Source: Hymenobacter jeollabukensis (lineage in GTDB: Bacteria; Bacteroidota; Bacteroidia; Cytophagales; Hymenobacteraceae). From it: a stretch of 64,000 bases of DNA. Position numbers and translations under genes: made by a program. The stretch covers positions 62,001 to 126,000 of the forward strand of contig NZ_VAJM01000010.1 in NCBI RefSeq assembly GCF_005771675.1, in the 5' to 3' direction. Positions 31,498-41,968 of this stretch are shown one piece after another (within the stretch, counting starts at the first letter, position 1; every line of letters starts with the position of its first letter). The notes beneath the pieces were generated by a model. That model did not search any database. It was given only the letters and a program-made list of their open reading frames with translations, and was not told where the DNA came from.

Positions 31498-32205
31498 CTA
31501 CCTATAACTATAGGATTGTCTAGAAAAACAATTATAGCAAAGAGGTCGATTCATACTGGTATCAGCTTCTTTGCCGCATTGGTGACATACAGCTTCGAGG
31601 TAGTCTTCATTGCCATATTGTGCCCAAATTCCATAACAAGATGGACAATAGGGGCAATCAGGTGAGTATGGGATATTTTTTTCGCAACGAATGCAAAGTC
31701 CCTTGACAGAGTTTGCTGTAAATGTGGTTGCTTTTTTGGCTGATACAGGTTGTTTGAGTTTAGCAAGGGTCGATAGTTCTACTTTATCAGCAGCATCCCA
31801 AATTTCGAGAGTTTCTTTTGCTGCTGCATTGTAAATGTCTTTGTCAGTTGATCGATTGATAAGAATGCCCATCTCACGATTAGTACGCTCCGAGTATTCA
31901 TACATATTCATAGATGTAATAATCATGCTGTGTTCATTGAAATAGCATTTTGCATGTAGATTAACGAAAAAATGAAGGTCAATAGGGTTTAACATACGCA
32001 GTAATTCGTATTGTTCTTCTTTAAGCTCATTTTTTCCATATATAATAGTGACTTTTATTCCTCGATTGATAGCGGCTTTCAAACGCTCGAATAGCGTTTT
32101 TGAGACTTGTAGATACGGGGAAACTAACCATATATGGGTTTTGGCGCCCTTGATAATATTTTCAAGTTCATGAGAAACGCCAGCGGTAGTTAAAAAGGTA
32201 GCCAT
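31498..32205 (-). CDS. PLD-like protein with C-terminal zinc ribbon, AT-rich
   Basis: This 235-residue protein has a phospholipase D-like fold with one HKD-type motif, HAKCYFNE (about residues 83-90), where the usual Asp is Glu. The ITSMNMYEYSERTNREMGI segment typical of PLD nucleases follows. Proteins with one motif normally act as dimers, as nucleases or lipid enzymes. The C-terminal 70 residues form a zinc-ribbon-like domain with pairs CIRC, CPYCPSC, CHQC and CYNC. It has no signal peptide. Its DNA is strikingly AT-rich (22 of 60 G or C in 31861-31920) against GC-rich neighbours, so it was probably acquired. Its target is unknown. Confidence 0.85.
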   Translation of the reverse strand: MATFLTTAGVSHELENIIKGAKTHIWLVSPYLQVSKTLFERLKAAINRGIKVTIIYGKNELKEEQYELLRMLNPIDLHFFVNLHAKCYFNEHSMIITSMNMYEYSERTNREMGILINRSTDKDIYNAAAKETLEIWDAADKVELSTLAKLKQPVSAKKATTFTANSVKGLCIRCEKNIPYSPDCPYCPSCYGIWAQYGNEDYLEAVCHQCGKEADTSMNRPLCYNCFSRQSYSYR

Positions 32206-32217
32206 GTACTAAGCTGA

Positions 32218-34017
<1,800 letters not shown>

Positions 34018-34040
34018 GGGCTGGCAGAACGATAAACCCA

Positions 34041-34167
34041 GAACGTCATTCCGAGCTTGTCGAGGAATCTCGCGTGCTGACTTCCACGAGTAATCTTCTC
34101 GTTCAACGAGAGTTTTACTACCTGATGTCAGCACGCGAGATTCCTCGACAAGCTCGGAATGACGTTC
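34041..34167. repeat. GTCAT-NNN-GAGC dyad, copy B (NNN = TCC), 41-bp perfect arms
   Basis: Arms 34041-34081 and 34127-34167 are exact reverse complements around a 45-base centre. Inside each arm ATTCC pairs with GGAAT. It belongs to the same family as copies A and C. Confidence 0.93.
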
Positions 34168-34304
34168 TGTTTTGTCCGAAGCATATCCTTCGGCAAGTCC
34201 CGCCCCGGCCAATTTGGCACACCGTCCGGCCCGCGCCCGGTTGTTGCAGACGGCGCCGCGCTGCGCAGTTCTAGGCGGGGCTGGTCACTTCGCTGATTAC
34301 CACG

Positions 34305-34312
34305 TACTTTTG
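34305..34312 (+). promoter_or_regulatory. yidC promoter, -7 element TACTTTTG
   Basis: TACTTTTG matches TAnnTTTG and is followed by a GCGG start region. There is no strong -33. The leader is about 65 bases. Confidence 0.6.
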
Positions 34313-34382
34313 CGGCTCCATTCGTTGGCGCCGGACTGCTTAGGCGGCGCTAACTGCTTTTTACCCAATACCTAATCCATTC

Positions 34383-36218
34383 ATGGATAAGAACCAGGCC
34401 ACGGGCCTCATGCTTATTTCGGCCCTGCTGCTGGCGTACCTGTTCTTCTTCAAGCCCAAGGCCGAAGAACAAGCCAAGCAAGCCGAGAAACCGGCCGCCG
34501 CGGCTGCCGCCAAACCCGCCGCGGCTCCCGCCCCGCTCGACTCGGCCGCCACGGTGCGCCTGCTCGGTGCCTTCGCCGCCGCCGGCCAGGGCCAGGAGCA
34601 AAGCGTGGAGCTGCGCAACAGCAAGGTGAGCGTGGCCCTGAGCACCCGCGGCGGCCGCCCGCAGGTGGTGCTGCTCGAAGGCGAAAAGACCTTCACCGGC
34701 CAGCCGCTGTACCTGCTCGACAAGCAGAGCGCCGACATCGACGTGCAGGTGCCGACCTCGGAAGGGCGCCGCGTGAAGCTCAGCAGCCTGTACTTCCGCC
34801 CCTCGGCCGTGACGCCGGTGACGGAAAACGGCAAGAAGGGCCAGCGCGTGCAGCTGACGGCCGAGCTGGCCCCCGGCCAGCAGATCCAGCAGACCTACAC
34901 CCTGTTCGACGACTCCTACCAGCTGGGCTACAACCTGAAGTTCCAGAACCTGAGCGGGCTGGTGACGGCCGAGCCGCTGACCTACACCTGGCTGGACCAC
35001 GTGCGCCAGACCGAGCAGAGCGCCAAGCAGAACCGCAACCACTCGACCATCAACTACTACCTCGCGGAGGACGACCTGGGTAGCATTGCCGAGGCCAGCG
35101 AGAAGCCCGAGGAGCAGACGGCCCCCGGCGCGGTGAAGTGGATCGGCCACAAGCACGACTTCTTCACCGCCGGCCTGATTGCCGACAAGCCCTTCCCCAG
35201 CGGCAAGTTCAACACCAACGTCAAGGAAGGCGACTCGACCTACCTGAAGACCATGCAGAGCACCCTGCAGATTCCGGCCGCCGATGTGCAGTCGGACGCG
35301 GGGGCGGGCTTTCAGTACTACTTCGGCCCGAACTCCTTCCGGGTGCTGAAGGACGTGGCGCCGCACTTCGAGCGCAACGTGTACCTGGGCTGGGGCGTGT
35401 TCCGCTACGTGAACCGCTTCCTGGTCATTCCGGTATTCACCTTCCTGGAGCAGTACATCAGCTCCTACGGCCTGATCATCGTGCTGCTGGTGGTGTTCCT
35501 GAAGACGCTGCTGTGGCCGCTGGTGTACAAGTCCTACCTCTCGCAGGCCAAGATGCGGGTGCTCAAGCCCGAAATCGACGAGATTAAGGAGAAGTATGGC
35601 GACGACCAGATGAAGGTGCAGCAGGAGACGATGAAGCTCTACCAGAGCACCGGCTCCAGCCCGCTGGCTGGCTGCCTGCCCATGCTGGCCACGCTGCCCA
35701 TCCTCTTCGCCCTGTTCCAGTTCTTCCCCAACGCCATCGAGCTGCGCGGGGAGTCTTTCCTCTGGGCCAAGGACCTGAGCACCTACGACGCGCCCATCAT
35801 CCTGCCCTTCACCCTGCCCTTCCTCGGCAACCACATCAGCCTGTTCACGGTGATGATGACCATCAGCACCCTGCTGATGACCTGGCAGAGCAACCAGATG
35901 AACCCGGCCGCCATGCAGGGCCCGATGAAGATGTACAGCTACCTGATGCCGCTGATTTTCTTCTTCGTGCTCAACGACTTCCCGGCCGGCCTGACCTGGT
36001 ACTACTTCGTTTCGAACGTGGTGACCTTCGCCCAGCAAGCCATTACTCGCAACTTCGTGGACGAGAAGAAGCTGCACGCCCAGCTGCAGGCCAATAAGGA
36101 GAAGAACAAGGACAAGAAGCCCGCCGGCTTCCAGGCCCGCCTGGCCGAGGCCATGAAGGCCGCCCAGGAGCGCGAAACCGAAGGCCGTAAGGGCGGGGCC
36201 CAGGCCAATAAAAAATAA
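34383..36218 (+). CDS. yidC: Membrane protein insertase YidC
   Basis: YidC inserts and folds inner membrane proteins, alone or with the Sec translocon. This 611-residue protein begins with an N-terminal membrane helix (about residues 7-21). An Ala/Lys-rich linker and the large periplasmic beta-sandwich domain (about residues 55-340) follow. The conserved 60KD_IMP core has five hydrophobic segments, with the motif SPLAGCLPMLATLPILFALF and a hydrophilic groove Lys/Arg region (YKSYLSQAKMR). A Lys-rich C-terminal tail follows, as in ribosome-binding YidC proteins. A terminator is just downstream. Confidence 0.97.
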   Translation: MDKNQATGLMLISALLLAYLFFFKPKAEEQAKQAEKPAAAAAAKPAAAPAPLDSAATVRLLGAFAAAGQGQEQSVELRNSKVSVALSTRGGRPQVVLLEGEKTFTGQPLYLLDKQSADIDVQVPTSEGRRVKLSSLYFRPSAVTPVTENGKKGQRVQLTAELAPGQQIQQTYTLFDDSYQLGYNLKFQNLSGLVTAEPLTYTWLDHVRQTEQSAKQNRNHSTINYYLAEDDLGSIAEASEKPEEQTAPGAVKWIGHKHDFFTAGLIADKPFPSGKFNTNVKEGDSTYLKTMQSTLQIPAADVQSDAGAGFQYYFGPNSFRVLKDVAPHFERNVYLGWGVFRYVNRFLVIPVFTFLEQYISSYGLIIVLLVVFLKTLLWPLVYKSYLSQAKMRVLKPEIDEIKEKYGDDQMKVQQETMKLYQSTGSSPLAGCLPMLATLPILFALFQFFPNAIELRGESFLWAKDLSTYDAPIILPFTLPFLGNHISLFTVMMTISTLLMTWQSNQMNPAAMQGPMKMYSYLMPLIFFFVLNDFPAGLTWYYFVSNVVTFAQQAITRNFVDEKKLHAQLQANKEKNKDKKPAGFQARLAEAMKAAQERETEGRKGGAQANKK

Positions 36219-36238
36219 TCACTCATAATCAGTGATTT

Positions 36239-36273
36239 AAAAGCCCTTCTGCACCGCGCAGAGGGGCTTTTTT
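36239..36273 (+). terminator. yidC terminator
   Basis: AAAAGCCC-TTCTGC (36239-36252) pairs with GCAGA-GGGGCTTTT (36257-36270) and is followed by a T run. Confidence 0.85.
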
Positions 36274-36350
36274 GTCTTCGAATATTAGCAACTTGCGGTG
36301 TTGGTCCGCTTTTTGGAAAAGCCCGGCAACTCCCTTCTCTCTTTACCGCT

Positions 36351-37697
36351 ATGCGCACAAACTTACTTTCCCTGGCCATCGGTGCTTTGCTGGCCAGCTC
36401 GCTGTCGGCCTGCTCCGTGAACTATTACGTGGGCGGCAGCCGCTACCAGCAGACCCCGGCCCCCCAGCCCGGCTACGACTACGATTACCCGACCCCGACT
36501 CCCGGCCCGGTAGTGGTGGTGCCCGGACCGGCTGCGCAGCCGCCCATCCGGACCGCGCCGCCCATCCGTACGTCGCCGCCCGTGCGCACGCCCCCGGTGC
36601 GCACCACGCCGGGCCATAGCGGCGGCTCGGGTCACACGAGTGGTCCGGGCAGCACTGCCGGCTCGGGGCACACGCCCGGCTCGGGCAGCACCGCGGGCCC
36701 GGGTCAGCCCAACTCCGGCGGGGGCGTACTGCTGCCCACCGCGCCACCCAAGCCCATGCCGGGCTCGACGCCGCCCGCCACCAGCGGGCCCACGCGGCAG
36801 CCGGTACGCCAGCCGGAGCTGCTGCCCACGGCGCCGCCCAAGCCCGCGCCCGGCCCGGCTACCACCGCCACGCCAGCGCAGCAGCCCGTGAGGGAGCCGG
36901 ATTTGCTGCCCACCGCGCCGCCCAAACCCATGCCGCAGCAGCCCCCCGTCTCGGGCCCCACGCGCCAGCCGGTGAGAGAGCCCGACCTGTTGCCCACCGC
37001 CCCGCCCAAACCCGCGCCGGGCAGCAGCACGAGCCAGGCACCCCAAACGGCGGAGCCCACGAAGGAACCCGACCTGCTGCCGACCGCTCCGCCTAAGCCG
37101 GCCCCGGCTAGCACGGTTGGGCAGTCGAATCAAAGCGCGGAACCGGTGAAGGAGCCCGACCTGCTGCCCACCGCCCCGCCCAAGCCGGCGCCCGAGCAGC
37201 CGCAGAGCAACTCGCCGGAACCTGCGCCCACCCGGCCCCGCCGCGGAAGCGTGGAAGGCGGAGACGAGAAGACGCCCTTAGGATTCAACCAAGCAGCGCC
37301 GGCCCAAGTGGCCGGCGCTGCTGTTATCGTGCTGCGCAAAACGCCCTGCTTCGGCTTCTGCCCGCACTTCGAGGCCAGCATCTACGCCGACGGGCGGGTG
37401 CATTACGTGGGCTACCGCAACGTGGCCAAGGAGGGCACCTACGAGCTGCAGCTTTCCCCCGAGGCCGTGCGCGAAATCATGCGCCGGGCCGACGAAATCG
37501 GCTTCAGCAGCTTGCAGGATCAGTACCTGAGCGGCGCCACCGACATGCCCTCCACCTACCTGACCTACAACCGCCCCGGCCAGCCCGGCAAGACGGTGCA
37601 GGTGGAAGAAGGCGCCCCCGCCGAGCTGACCGGCCTGCTGAACTACGTCAGCACCCTGGTCGACAGCGTGAGCGGCGGTGCCAAGACCGACCGGTAG
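36351..37697 (+). CDS. Repeat-rich DUF6438 lipoprotein
   Basis: This 448-residue lipoprotein has a type II signal peptide with the lipobox LSAC (Cys21). The first 300 residues are low complexity: Pro-rich TPP/RTPP stretches, Gly/Ser-rich repeats, then six copies of a LLPTAPPKP-type unit, mostly preceded by PD. The last 110 residues form a DUF6438 domain (VLRKTPCFGFCPHFEASIYADGRVHYVG). That is a likely folded head on an extended stalk. It is probably at the outer membrane. No ligand or partner is known. It ends in a perfect 19-bp terminator facing the convergent peptide-binding gene. Confidence 0.85.
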   Translation: MRTNLLSLAIGALLASSLSACSVNYYVGGSRYQQTPAPQPGYDYDYPTPTPGPVVVVPGPAAQPPIRTAPPIRTSPPVRTPPVRTTPGHSGGSGHTSGPGSTAGSGHTPGSGSTAGPGQPNSGGGVLLPTAPPKPMPGSTPPATSGPTRQPVRQPELLPTAPPKPAPGPATTATPAQQPVREPDLLPTAPPKPMPQQPPVSGPTRQPVREPDLLPTAPPKPAPGSSTSQAPQTAEPTKEPDLLPTAPPKPAPASTVGQSNQSAEPVKEPDLLPTAPPKPAPEQPQSNSPEPAPTRPRRGSVEGGDEKTPLGFNQAAPAQVAGAAVIVLRKTPCFGFCPHFEASIYADGRVHYVGYRNVAKEGTYELQLSPEAVREIMRRADEIGFSSLQDQYLSGATDMPSTYLTYNRPGQPGKTVQVEEGAPAELTGLLNYVSTLVDSVSGGAKTDR

Positions 37698-37722
37698 GTA
37701 GGTAGCTTGCACTCAGCCCCAA

Positions 37723-37764
37723 AAACGACGACGGCCCGGCTATGCAGCCGGGCCGTCGTCGTTT
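37723..37764. terminator. Bidirectional terminator between converging genes
   Basis: Arms 37723-37741 and 37746-37764 form a perfect 19-bp stem with a 4-base loop. A and T ends make it active in both directions. Confidence 0.88.
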
Positions 37765-37780
37765 CTGACTGGGTTAGAGG

Positions 37781-39559
37781 TCAATCTTTCCAGACCCGCT
37801 CCAGCACCAGCTGGTTCATGGGGTTGGGCGTGAGGCCGTGCACGTTGTTCTGCGTGAGGCGCACCACCTGGTCGTAGTAGAGCGGAATGACGGGCACGTC
37901 GCGCACCACGAGGCGGTCCATGGCCTGGTAGAGGGCCCAGCGGCGGTGGTCGTCGCGCTCCAGCTTGGCCTGCTCGTACAGTTTGTCGTACTCGGCGTTT
38001 TTGTAGTGGGTCTTGTTCGGGCCGGCGGGACTGAAGTTGGGGCTGTAGAACAAAGCCAGGTAGTTTTCCGCGTCGGGGTAGTCGCCCAGCCAGCTTTTGG
38101 TGAAGAAGGCCACCCGGCCGTTGTCGACCACCTCCTGCTGGGCGGCGGCTTGGTTCACGTCGATGCTGACCTGGATACCCACTTCGGCCCATTTCTTCTG
38201 CAGGTACTCGCACACTTCCTTGCGCTCGGCCACGGTGGTCAGGGTGATGCTCAGCGGCTTACTGGGGCCGTAACCGGCTTCGCGCAGCAGCTGCCGGGCC
38301 TTGGCGGGCTGGTAGCTGTAGCCGGGCACCTCTTTTTCGTTGTAGGAGGGCAGGGACGACGGCACGAAGCCCGAGGCGCCGGGTACGCCCACGTTGTTGA
38401 GGAAATAAGCCAGCAGTTCCGGCTTGTTGAGGGCGTAGTTGAGGGCCTGGCGTACGCGCCGGTCGCGCAGGGCGGGCTGGTCGGCGGCGCCGCGCAGGTT
38501 GGTCGGGTCGAGCTGGATGCCGAGGTACTCCGTGTTCAGGTAGGGCACCTTCTCGAAGCGAAACTTGCCGGCAAAATCCTCCCGCACCTGCCCGTTGGGG
38601 TACAGGATAAGGTCGCGGGAGCCGGCCCGGATACCGCTCAGAAAGTCCAGCTTGCCCTGCTGAAAGGTCAGAAACTCGGATTTGCGGTCGGCAATAAAGC
38701 TGATCTGCACCGCATCGAGGTAGGGCAGGGGCTTGCCCTTCGCGTCGCGGCGCCAGTAGTTGGGGTTGCGGTGGTACACGATGGCCGAGCCCTCGTCCCA
38801 GCGCTTGAAGACGAACGGCCCGGTGCCCACCGGGTGCTCCCGGAAGTCCTTGCCGTAGCGCTGCACGGCCTCCTGCGGCACCACGTAGGCGTAGGGCATC
38901 GTGAGGATGCCCAGGAAGGGAATAAACGGCTCCTTGAGGTGGATGCGCACCGTGGAGTCGTTCGGGGCCACGAAGGCGGTATCGGACGGCTCCCCGTCGG
39001 GGGTTTCCAGAATCTTGCCCCGGAAAATCCAGCCGCCGGGACTGGCCGTGGGCTTGTCGAGGATGCGGCGGAAGGAGTAGACCACGTCCCGGGCCTTCAC
39101 CTCCCGGCCCTTGCCGCCGGGAAATACCTCCGAGTCGTGGAAATGCACACCGGGCCGCAGCACGAAGGTGTAGGTCTTGCCGTCGGGGCTGATCTGGTAG
39201 CGCCGGGCCAGGGCGGGAGCGGGGCGCAGCGAGTCGTCGAGGTCGACCAGGCCGTTGTAGAGCTGGGTGACGGCCCAGATATTGGCCTGGTTGCGCGAAA
39301 AAGCCGGGTCGAGCGAGGTCAGGGCCTCGGGTTGGTTGTAGCGGAACACCCGGCGCGCGTCGGCCGGCTTATCGGCTGAGTTACAGCTGGCTAAAAAACT
39401 TAGGCTCAGCAGGCCCAGGCCGGCGGCGCCGAGCCGGGCGGCGCGGGCAGCGGGCCGGAAAAGCCGGTGAAAAATCGGCCCTGCCGGGGCCGTAGCCGCC
39501 GAAATGCCTGATTCTGAGGGACCCTGAAAACGGCCCGCGAAGGCCAAAAAGCGGGGCAT
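37781..39559 (-). CDS. Peptide/oligopeptide ABC transporter substrate-binding lipoprotein
   Basis: This 592-residue SBP_bac_5 family protein resembles OppA/DppA. It has an N-terminal extension, then a lipobox LASC with Cys59, then the full periplasmic domain. The family signature is seen in VHFHDSEVFPGGKGREVKARDVVYSFRR and GTGPFVFKRWDEGSAIVYHRNPNYW. The C-terminal end has the NPMNQLVLERVW motif. The 58-residue leader is long, but no later start exists. No permease or ATPase genes lie nearby, so the transporter is encoded elsewhere, or the protein has a peptide-sensing or chaperone role. Confidence 0.9.
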   Translation of the reverse strand: MPRFLAFAGRFQGPSESGISAATAPAGPIFHRLFRPAARAARLGAAGLGLLSLSFLASCNSADKPADARRVFRYNQPEALTSLDPAFSRNQANIWAVTQLYNGLVDLDDSLRPAPALARRYQISPDGKTYTFVLRPGVHFHDSEVFPGGKGREVKARDVVYSFRRILDKPTASPGGWIFRGKILETPDGEPSDTAFVAPNDSTVRIHLKEPFIPFLGILTMPYAYVVPQEAVQRYGKDFREHPVGTGPFVFKRWDEGSAIVYHRNPNYWRRDAKGKPLPYLDAVQISFIADRKSEFLTFQQGKLDFLSGIRAGSRDLILYPNGQVREDFAGKFRFEKVPYLNTEYLGIQLDPTNLRGAADQPALRDRRVRQALNYALNKPELLAYFLNNVGVPGASGFVPSSLPSYNEKEVPGYSYQPAKARQLLREAGYGPSKPLSITLTTVAERKEVCEYLQKKWAEVGIQVSIDVNQAAAQQEVVDNGRVAFFTKSWLGDYPDAENYLALFYSPNFSPAGPNKTHYKNAEYDKLYEQAKLERDDHRRWALYQAMDRLVVRDVPVIPLYYDQVVRLTQNNVHGLTPNPMNQLVLERVWKD

Positions 39560-39577
39560 GCGAACGGGAAAGAGGTG

Positions 39578-39585
39578 TATATTTG
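39578..39585 (+). promoter_or_regulatory. Promoter of UPF0173 gene, -7 element TATATTTG
   Basis: TATATTTG matches TAnnTTTG. It lies 60 bases upstream of the ATG at 39647, in the divergent gap with the peptide-binding gene. Confidence 0.6.
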
Positions 39586-39646
39586 TAGCAAAGTACGCCG
39601 AAAACCGCGGGCTGCCGCGGCCGTACTACGCAGCTAAACTCCCCGC

Positions 39647-40327
39647 ATGGAACTCACCTACTACGGCCACGCTAGTTTCGGCCTGCAAGTTGCCGGCTCG
39701 CGCCTGCTGTTCGACCCTTTCATCAGCCCCAACCCGCTGGCCAAGGACATCAAAGTCGACGAAATCGAGGCCGACTACATCCTGCTCTCCCACGGGCACG
39801 GTGACCACGTGGCCGACGTCGAAGCCATTGGGCAGCGCACCGGCGCCGAGCTGGTGGCCATTGCCGAAGTGGCGGGCTGGTTTGGGCAGAAAGGCCTGAA
39901 AGCCACGTACCAGATGAACATCGGCGGGCGGGTACAGCTGCCCTTCGGCTCGGTGAAGATGGTGGCGGCCCTGCACAGCTCCTCCATGCCCGACGGCTCC
40001 TACGGCGGGCTGGCGGCTGGTTTCGTGCTCGAAACGGCGGAGGGCAACCTGTACTTCGCCGGCGACACTGCTCTGACCTACGACCTCAAGCTCCTCGGCG
40101 AGCAGCATAAGCTCGACGTGGCCCTGCTGCCCATCGGCGACAACTACACGATGGGCATCGACGACGCGCTGACGGCGGCCAAGTGGGTGGGCGTCACGAA
40201 AGTCATCGGCATGCACTTCGATACCTTCCCGGTCATCAAAATCGACCACGCGGAGGCGCTGCGCAAGGCCGAGGCGGCCGGCATCGAACTGATTCTGCCG
40301 ACCATCGGGCAGAAGATTAATTTGTAA
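39647..40327 (+). CDS. Metal-dependent hydrolase, UPF0173 (beta-lactamase fold)
   Basis: This 226-residue metallo-beta-lactamase fold protein is of the UPF0173 family. The metal-binding motif SHGHGDH (His49, His51, Asp53, His54) and a later conserved HSS and GDTALTYD (about residues 138-147) are seen. It ends with MHFDTFPVI (His about 189). UPF0173 members are presumed hydrolases of unknown substrate. The gene lies upstream of parA on the same strand across a dyad repeat, an arrangement I infer to be chance rather than functional. Confidence 0.9.
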   Translation: MELTYYGHASFGLQVAGSRLLFDPFISPNPLAKDIKVDEIEADYILLSHGHGDHVADVEAIGQRTGAELVAIAEVAGWFGQKGLKATYQMNIGGRVQLPFGSVKMVAALHSSSMPDGSYGGLAAGFVLETAEGNLYFAGDTALTYDLKLLGEQHKLDVALLPIGDNYTMGIDDALTAAKWVGVTKVIGMHFDTFPVIKIDHAEALRKAEAAGIELILPTIGQKINL

Positions 40328-40331
40328 GTTT

Positions 40332-40424
40332 GGAATGGTTAAATGGCCCGATGGTCAAATGGCTGCCCGTTCAACATCCCGCTGAAACGAACAACCATTT
40401 AGCCATTTAACAATTTGACCATTC
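40332..40424. repeat. ATGGTTAAATGGC-type dyad between UPF0173 gene and parA
   Basis: Left phrases AATGGTTAAATGGC and ATGGTCAAATGGCTG face right phrases CCATTTAGCCATTTAACAATTTGACCATT as an imperfect inverted repeat. It is the same family as 18572-18638. Confidence 0.75.
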
Positions 40425-40442
40425 AATAAGAAAGACCTTTCC

Positions 40443-41252
40443 ATGGGTAAAATCATTGCGGTAGCTAACCAGAAAGGCGGCGTGGGTAAGACCACCTCGT
40501 CCATCAACCTCGCGGCCTCCCTGGCGGCGCTGGAGTACCGCACCCTGCTGGTGGATGCCGACCCGCAGGCCAACGCTACCTCCGGCGTGGGCTTCGACCC
40601 CAAGGACATTCAGCACAGCATCTACGAGTGCATGGTCGACGGCATCAACGCCCAAGACATCATCCTGCCGACCAACATCCTGCCCCACCTCGATTTGATG
40701 CCCTCTCACATCGACCTCGTCGGGGCCGAAGTGGAGATGATCAACCTGCCGAACCGCGAGGAGAAGATGAAAGTGGCGCTGGAGCCCATTGTGGACCAGT
40801 ACGACTTCATCATCATCGACTGCTCGCCCTCGCTGGGCCTCATCACGGTGAATGCGCTGACGGCCGCCAACTCGGTCATCATCCCGGTGCAGTGCGAGTA
40901 CTTCGCCCTCGAAGGCCTGGGCAAGCTGCTGAACACCATCAAGATCATTCAGAGCCGCCTGAACCCGCAGCTGGAAATCGAGGGCATCCTGCTCACGATG
41001 TACGACGTGCGCTTGCGCCTCTCCAACCAGGTGGTGGAGGAAGTGAAGCTACACTTCCAGCAACTGGTGTTCGACACCATCATTCCGCGCAACGTGAAGC
41101 TGTCGGAGTCGCCGAGCTTCGGCATTCCGGTCATTTTGCACGACGCGGAAAGCAAGGGCTCGATCAGCTACCTGAACCTGGCCCGCGAAATCGTGGAAAA
41201 GAACGTGGTGCCCGGCAGCGAAAACGCCTACGCCGAGGACGACGCGGCGTAA
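40443..41252 (+). CDS. parA: Chromosome partitioning ATPase ParA
   Basis: ParA (Soj) is a Walker ATPase that moves ParB-parS complexes. The 269-residue protein begins [17 protein letters not shown], with the deviant Walker A box at residues 11-18. Walker B lies in [13 protein letters not shown] (about residues 121-133), and the conserved LLTMYD stretch and a C-terminal helix follow. Its normal partner parB is not beside it but 16.6 kb away on the other strand. A strong terminator follows. Confidence 0.96.
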   Translation: MGKIIAVANQKGGVGKTTSSINLAASLAALEYRTLLVDADPQANATSGVGFDPKDIQHSIYECMVDGINAQDIILPTNILPHLDLMPSHIDLVGAEVEMINLPNREEKMKVALEPIVDQYDFIIIDCSPSLGLITVNALTAANSVIIPVQCEYFALEGLGKLLNTIKIIQSRLNPQLEIEGILLTMYDVRLRLSNQVVEEVKLHFQQLVFDTIIPRNVKLSESPSFGIPVILHDAESKGSISYLNLAREIVEKNVVPGSENAYAEDDAA

Positions 41253-41315
41253 GCCGCAAAGCAGCGTTACTTGATAAGAAGCCCCGACCCGCGCCTTGTT
41301 CTTACCCAAATCTTG

Positions 41316-41351
41316 GCAAAATGCTCCAGCTCCTCAGCTGGAGCATTTTGC
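41316..41351 (+). terminator. parA terminator
   Basis: GCAAAATGCTCCAGC (41316-41330) pairs perfectly with GCTGGAGCATTTTGC (41337-41351) around a 6-base loop. The T run is partly within the stem. Confidence 0.75.
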
Positions 41352-41548
41352 GGTTATAGCGGCCTCTCGAAAAGCGGGATGAAATAGCGCATTAAGGTCT
41401 GGGAAAGGCCGTAGGAGCTGAAATTCGCCGAGTGCGCGTGTATAGTCCCCGGTCAGGCTGATGTGCTGTCAGCCCAAAGGCGATACATAAGGCAACAGCG
41501 CCTTGCCCATGAGTCGTCCGTGGGCCAGCTGCGTCGGGAGCCTACCTC

Positions 41549-41899
41549 TTACTCCTCGCGAACCCGGTCCCGGTGGTTTTTCCCCCAGGCAATCATTTCC
41601 AAAATCATGGTCTGCAAGGTCTCGCAATACGGCGACGTCGTGTACTCCACGGTGGGGGGCGACGTGTCGTACACCCGGCGCACCACCAGCTTGTTCTGTT
41701 CCAAGGCCTTGAGTTCCGTGGACAAGACTTTGGTGGTAATGCCCTGCACGCTCCGCTGAATGTCGCGGAAGCGGCTGTTGCCCTGATGGATGGCCACCAG
41801 GATGGGCAGCTTCCATTTCCCGTTGACCACGTACAGGGTATCCTGCAGGTGGCGTATCTGCTGCGCAACGGCCGCTTTATCTGGTTCTATACCTGGCAT
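41549..41899 (-). CDS. HxlR-type winged-helix transcriptional regulator
   Basis: This 116-residue protein fits the HxlR/MarR-like winged helix. The segment VVNGKWKLPILVAIHQGNSRFRDIQRSVQGITTKVLSTELKALEQNKLV is the recognition region, and YTTSPYCETLQTMILEMIAWG is the C-terminal helix. HxlR regulators often sense reactive or quinone compounds by cysteine chemistry; here Cys68 in the wing is a candidate. It is divergent from an NAD(P)-binding oxidoreductase. The usual arrangement is that the regulator represses the adjacent reductase gene. Confidence 0.9.
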   Translation of the reverse strand: MPGIEPDKAAVAQQIRHLQDTLYVVNGKWKLPILVAIHQGNSRFRDIQRSVQGITTKVLSTELKALEQNKLVVRRVYDTSPPTVEYTTSPYCETLQTMILEMIAWGKNHRDRVREE

Positions 41900-41931
41900 A
41901 CTTTAGGTAACTGGCATCTTTTGTATACCAG
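41893..41931. promoter_or_regulatory. Putative HxlR operator
   Basis: CTGGCAT (41911-41917), a 7-base gap and ATACCAG (41925-41931) form an imperfect palindrome. A second CTGGCAT (41893-41899) lies 18 bases upstream, overlapping the hxlR start codon. This is a reasonable operator in the 69-base divergent gap. Confidence 0.5.
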
Positions 41932-41968
41932 GCACCGCGTAATTTTACAAAAAAATCAACTGACGAAG

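Larger units (their letters stand above)
34018..34382. other. 365-bp intergenic region between pyrG and yidC
   Basis: It contains dyad copy B and the yidC promoter. Open frames in it encode repeat-derived peptides and are not called. Confidence 0.7.

Noticed and set aside
37781-39559. Adjacent ABC transporter permease or ATPase for the peptide-binding protein
   Set aside because: None of the flanking genes encodes a permease or ATPase, so no transporter operon is claimed.
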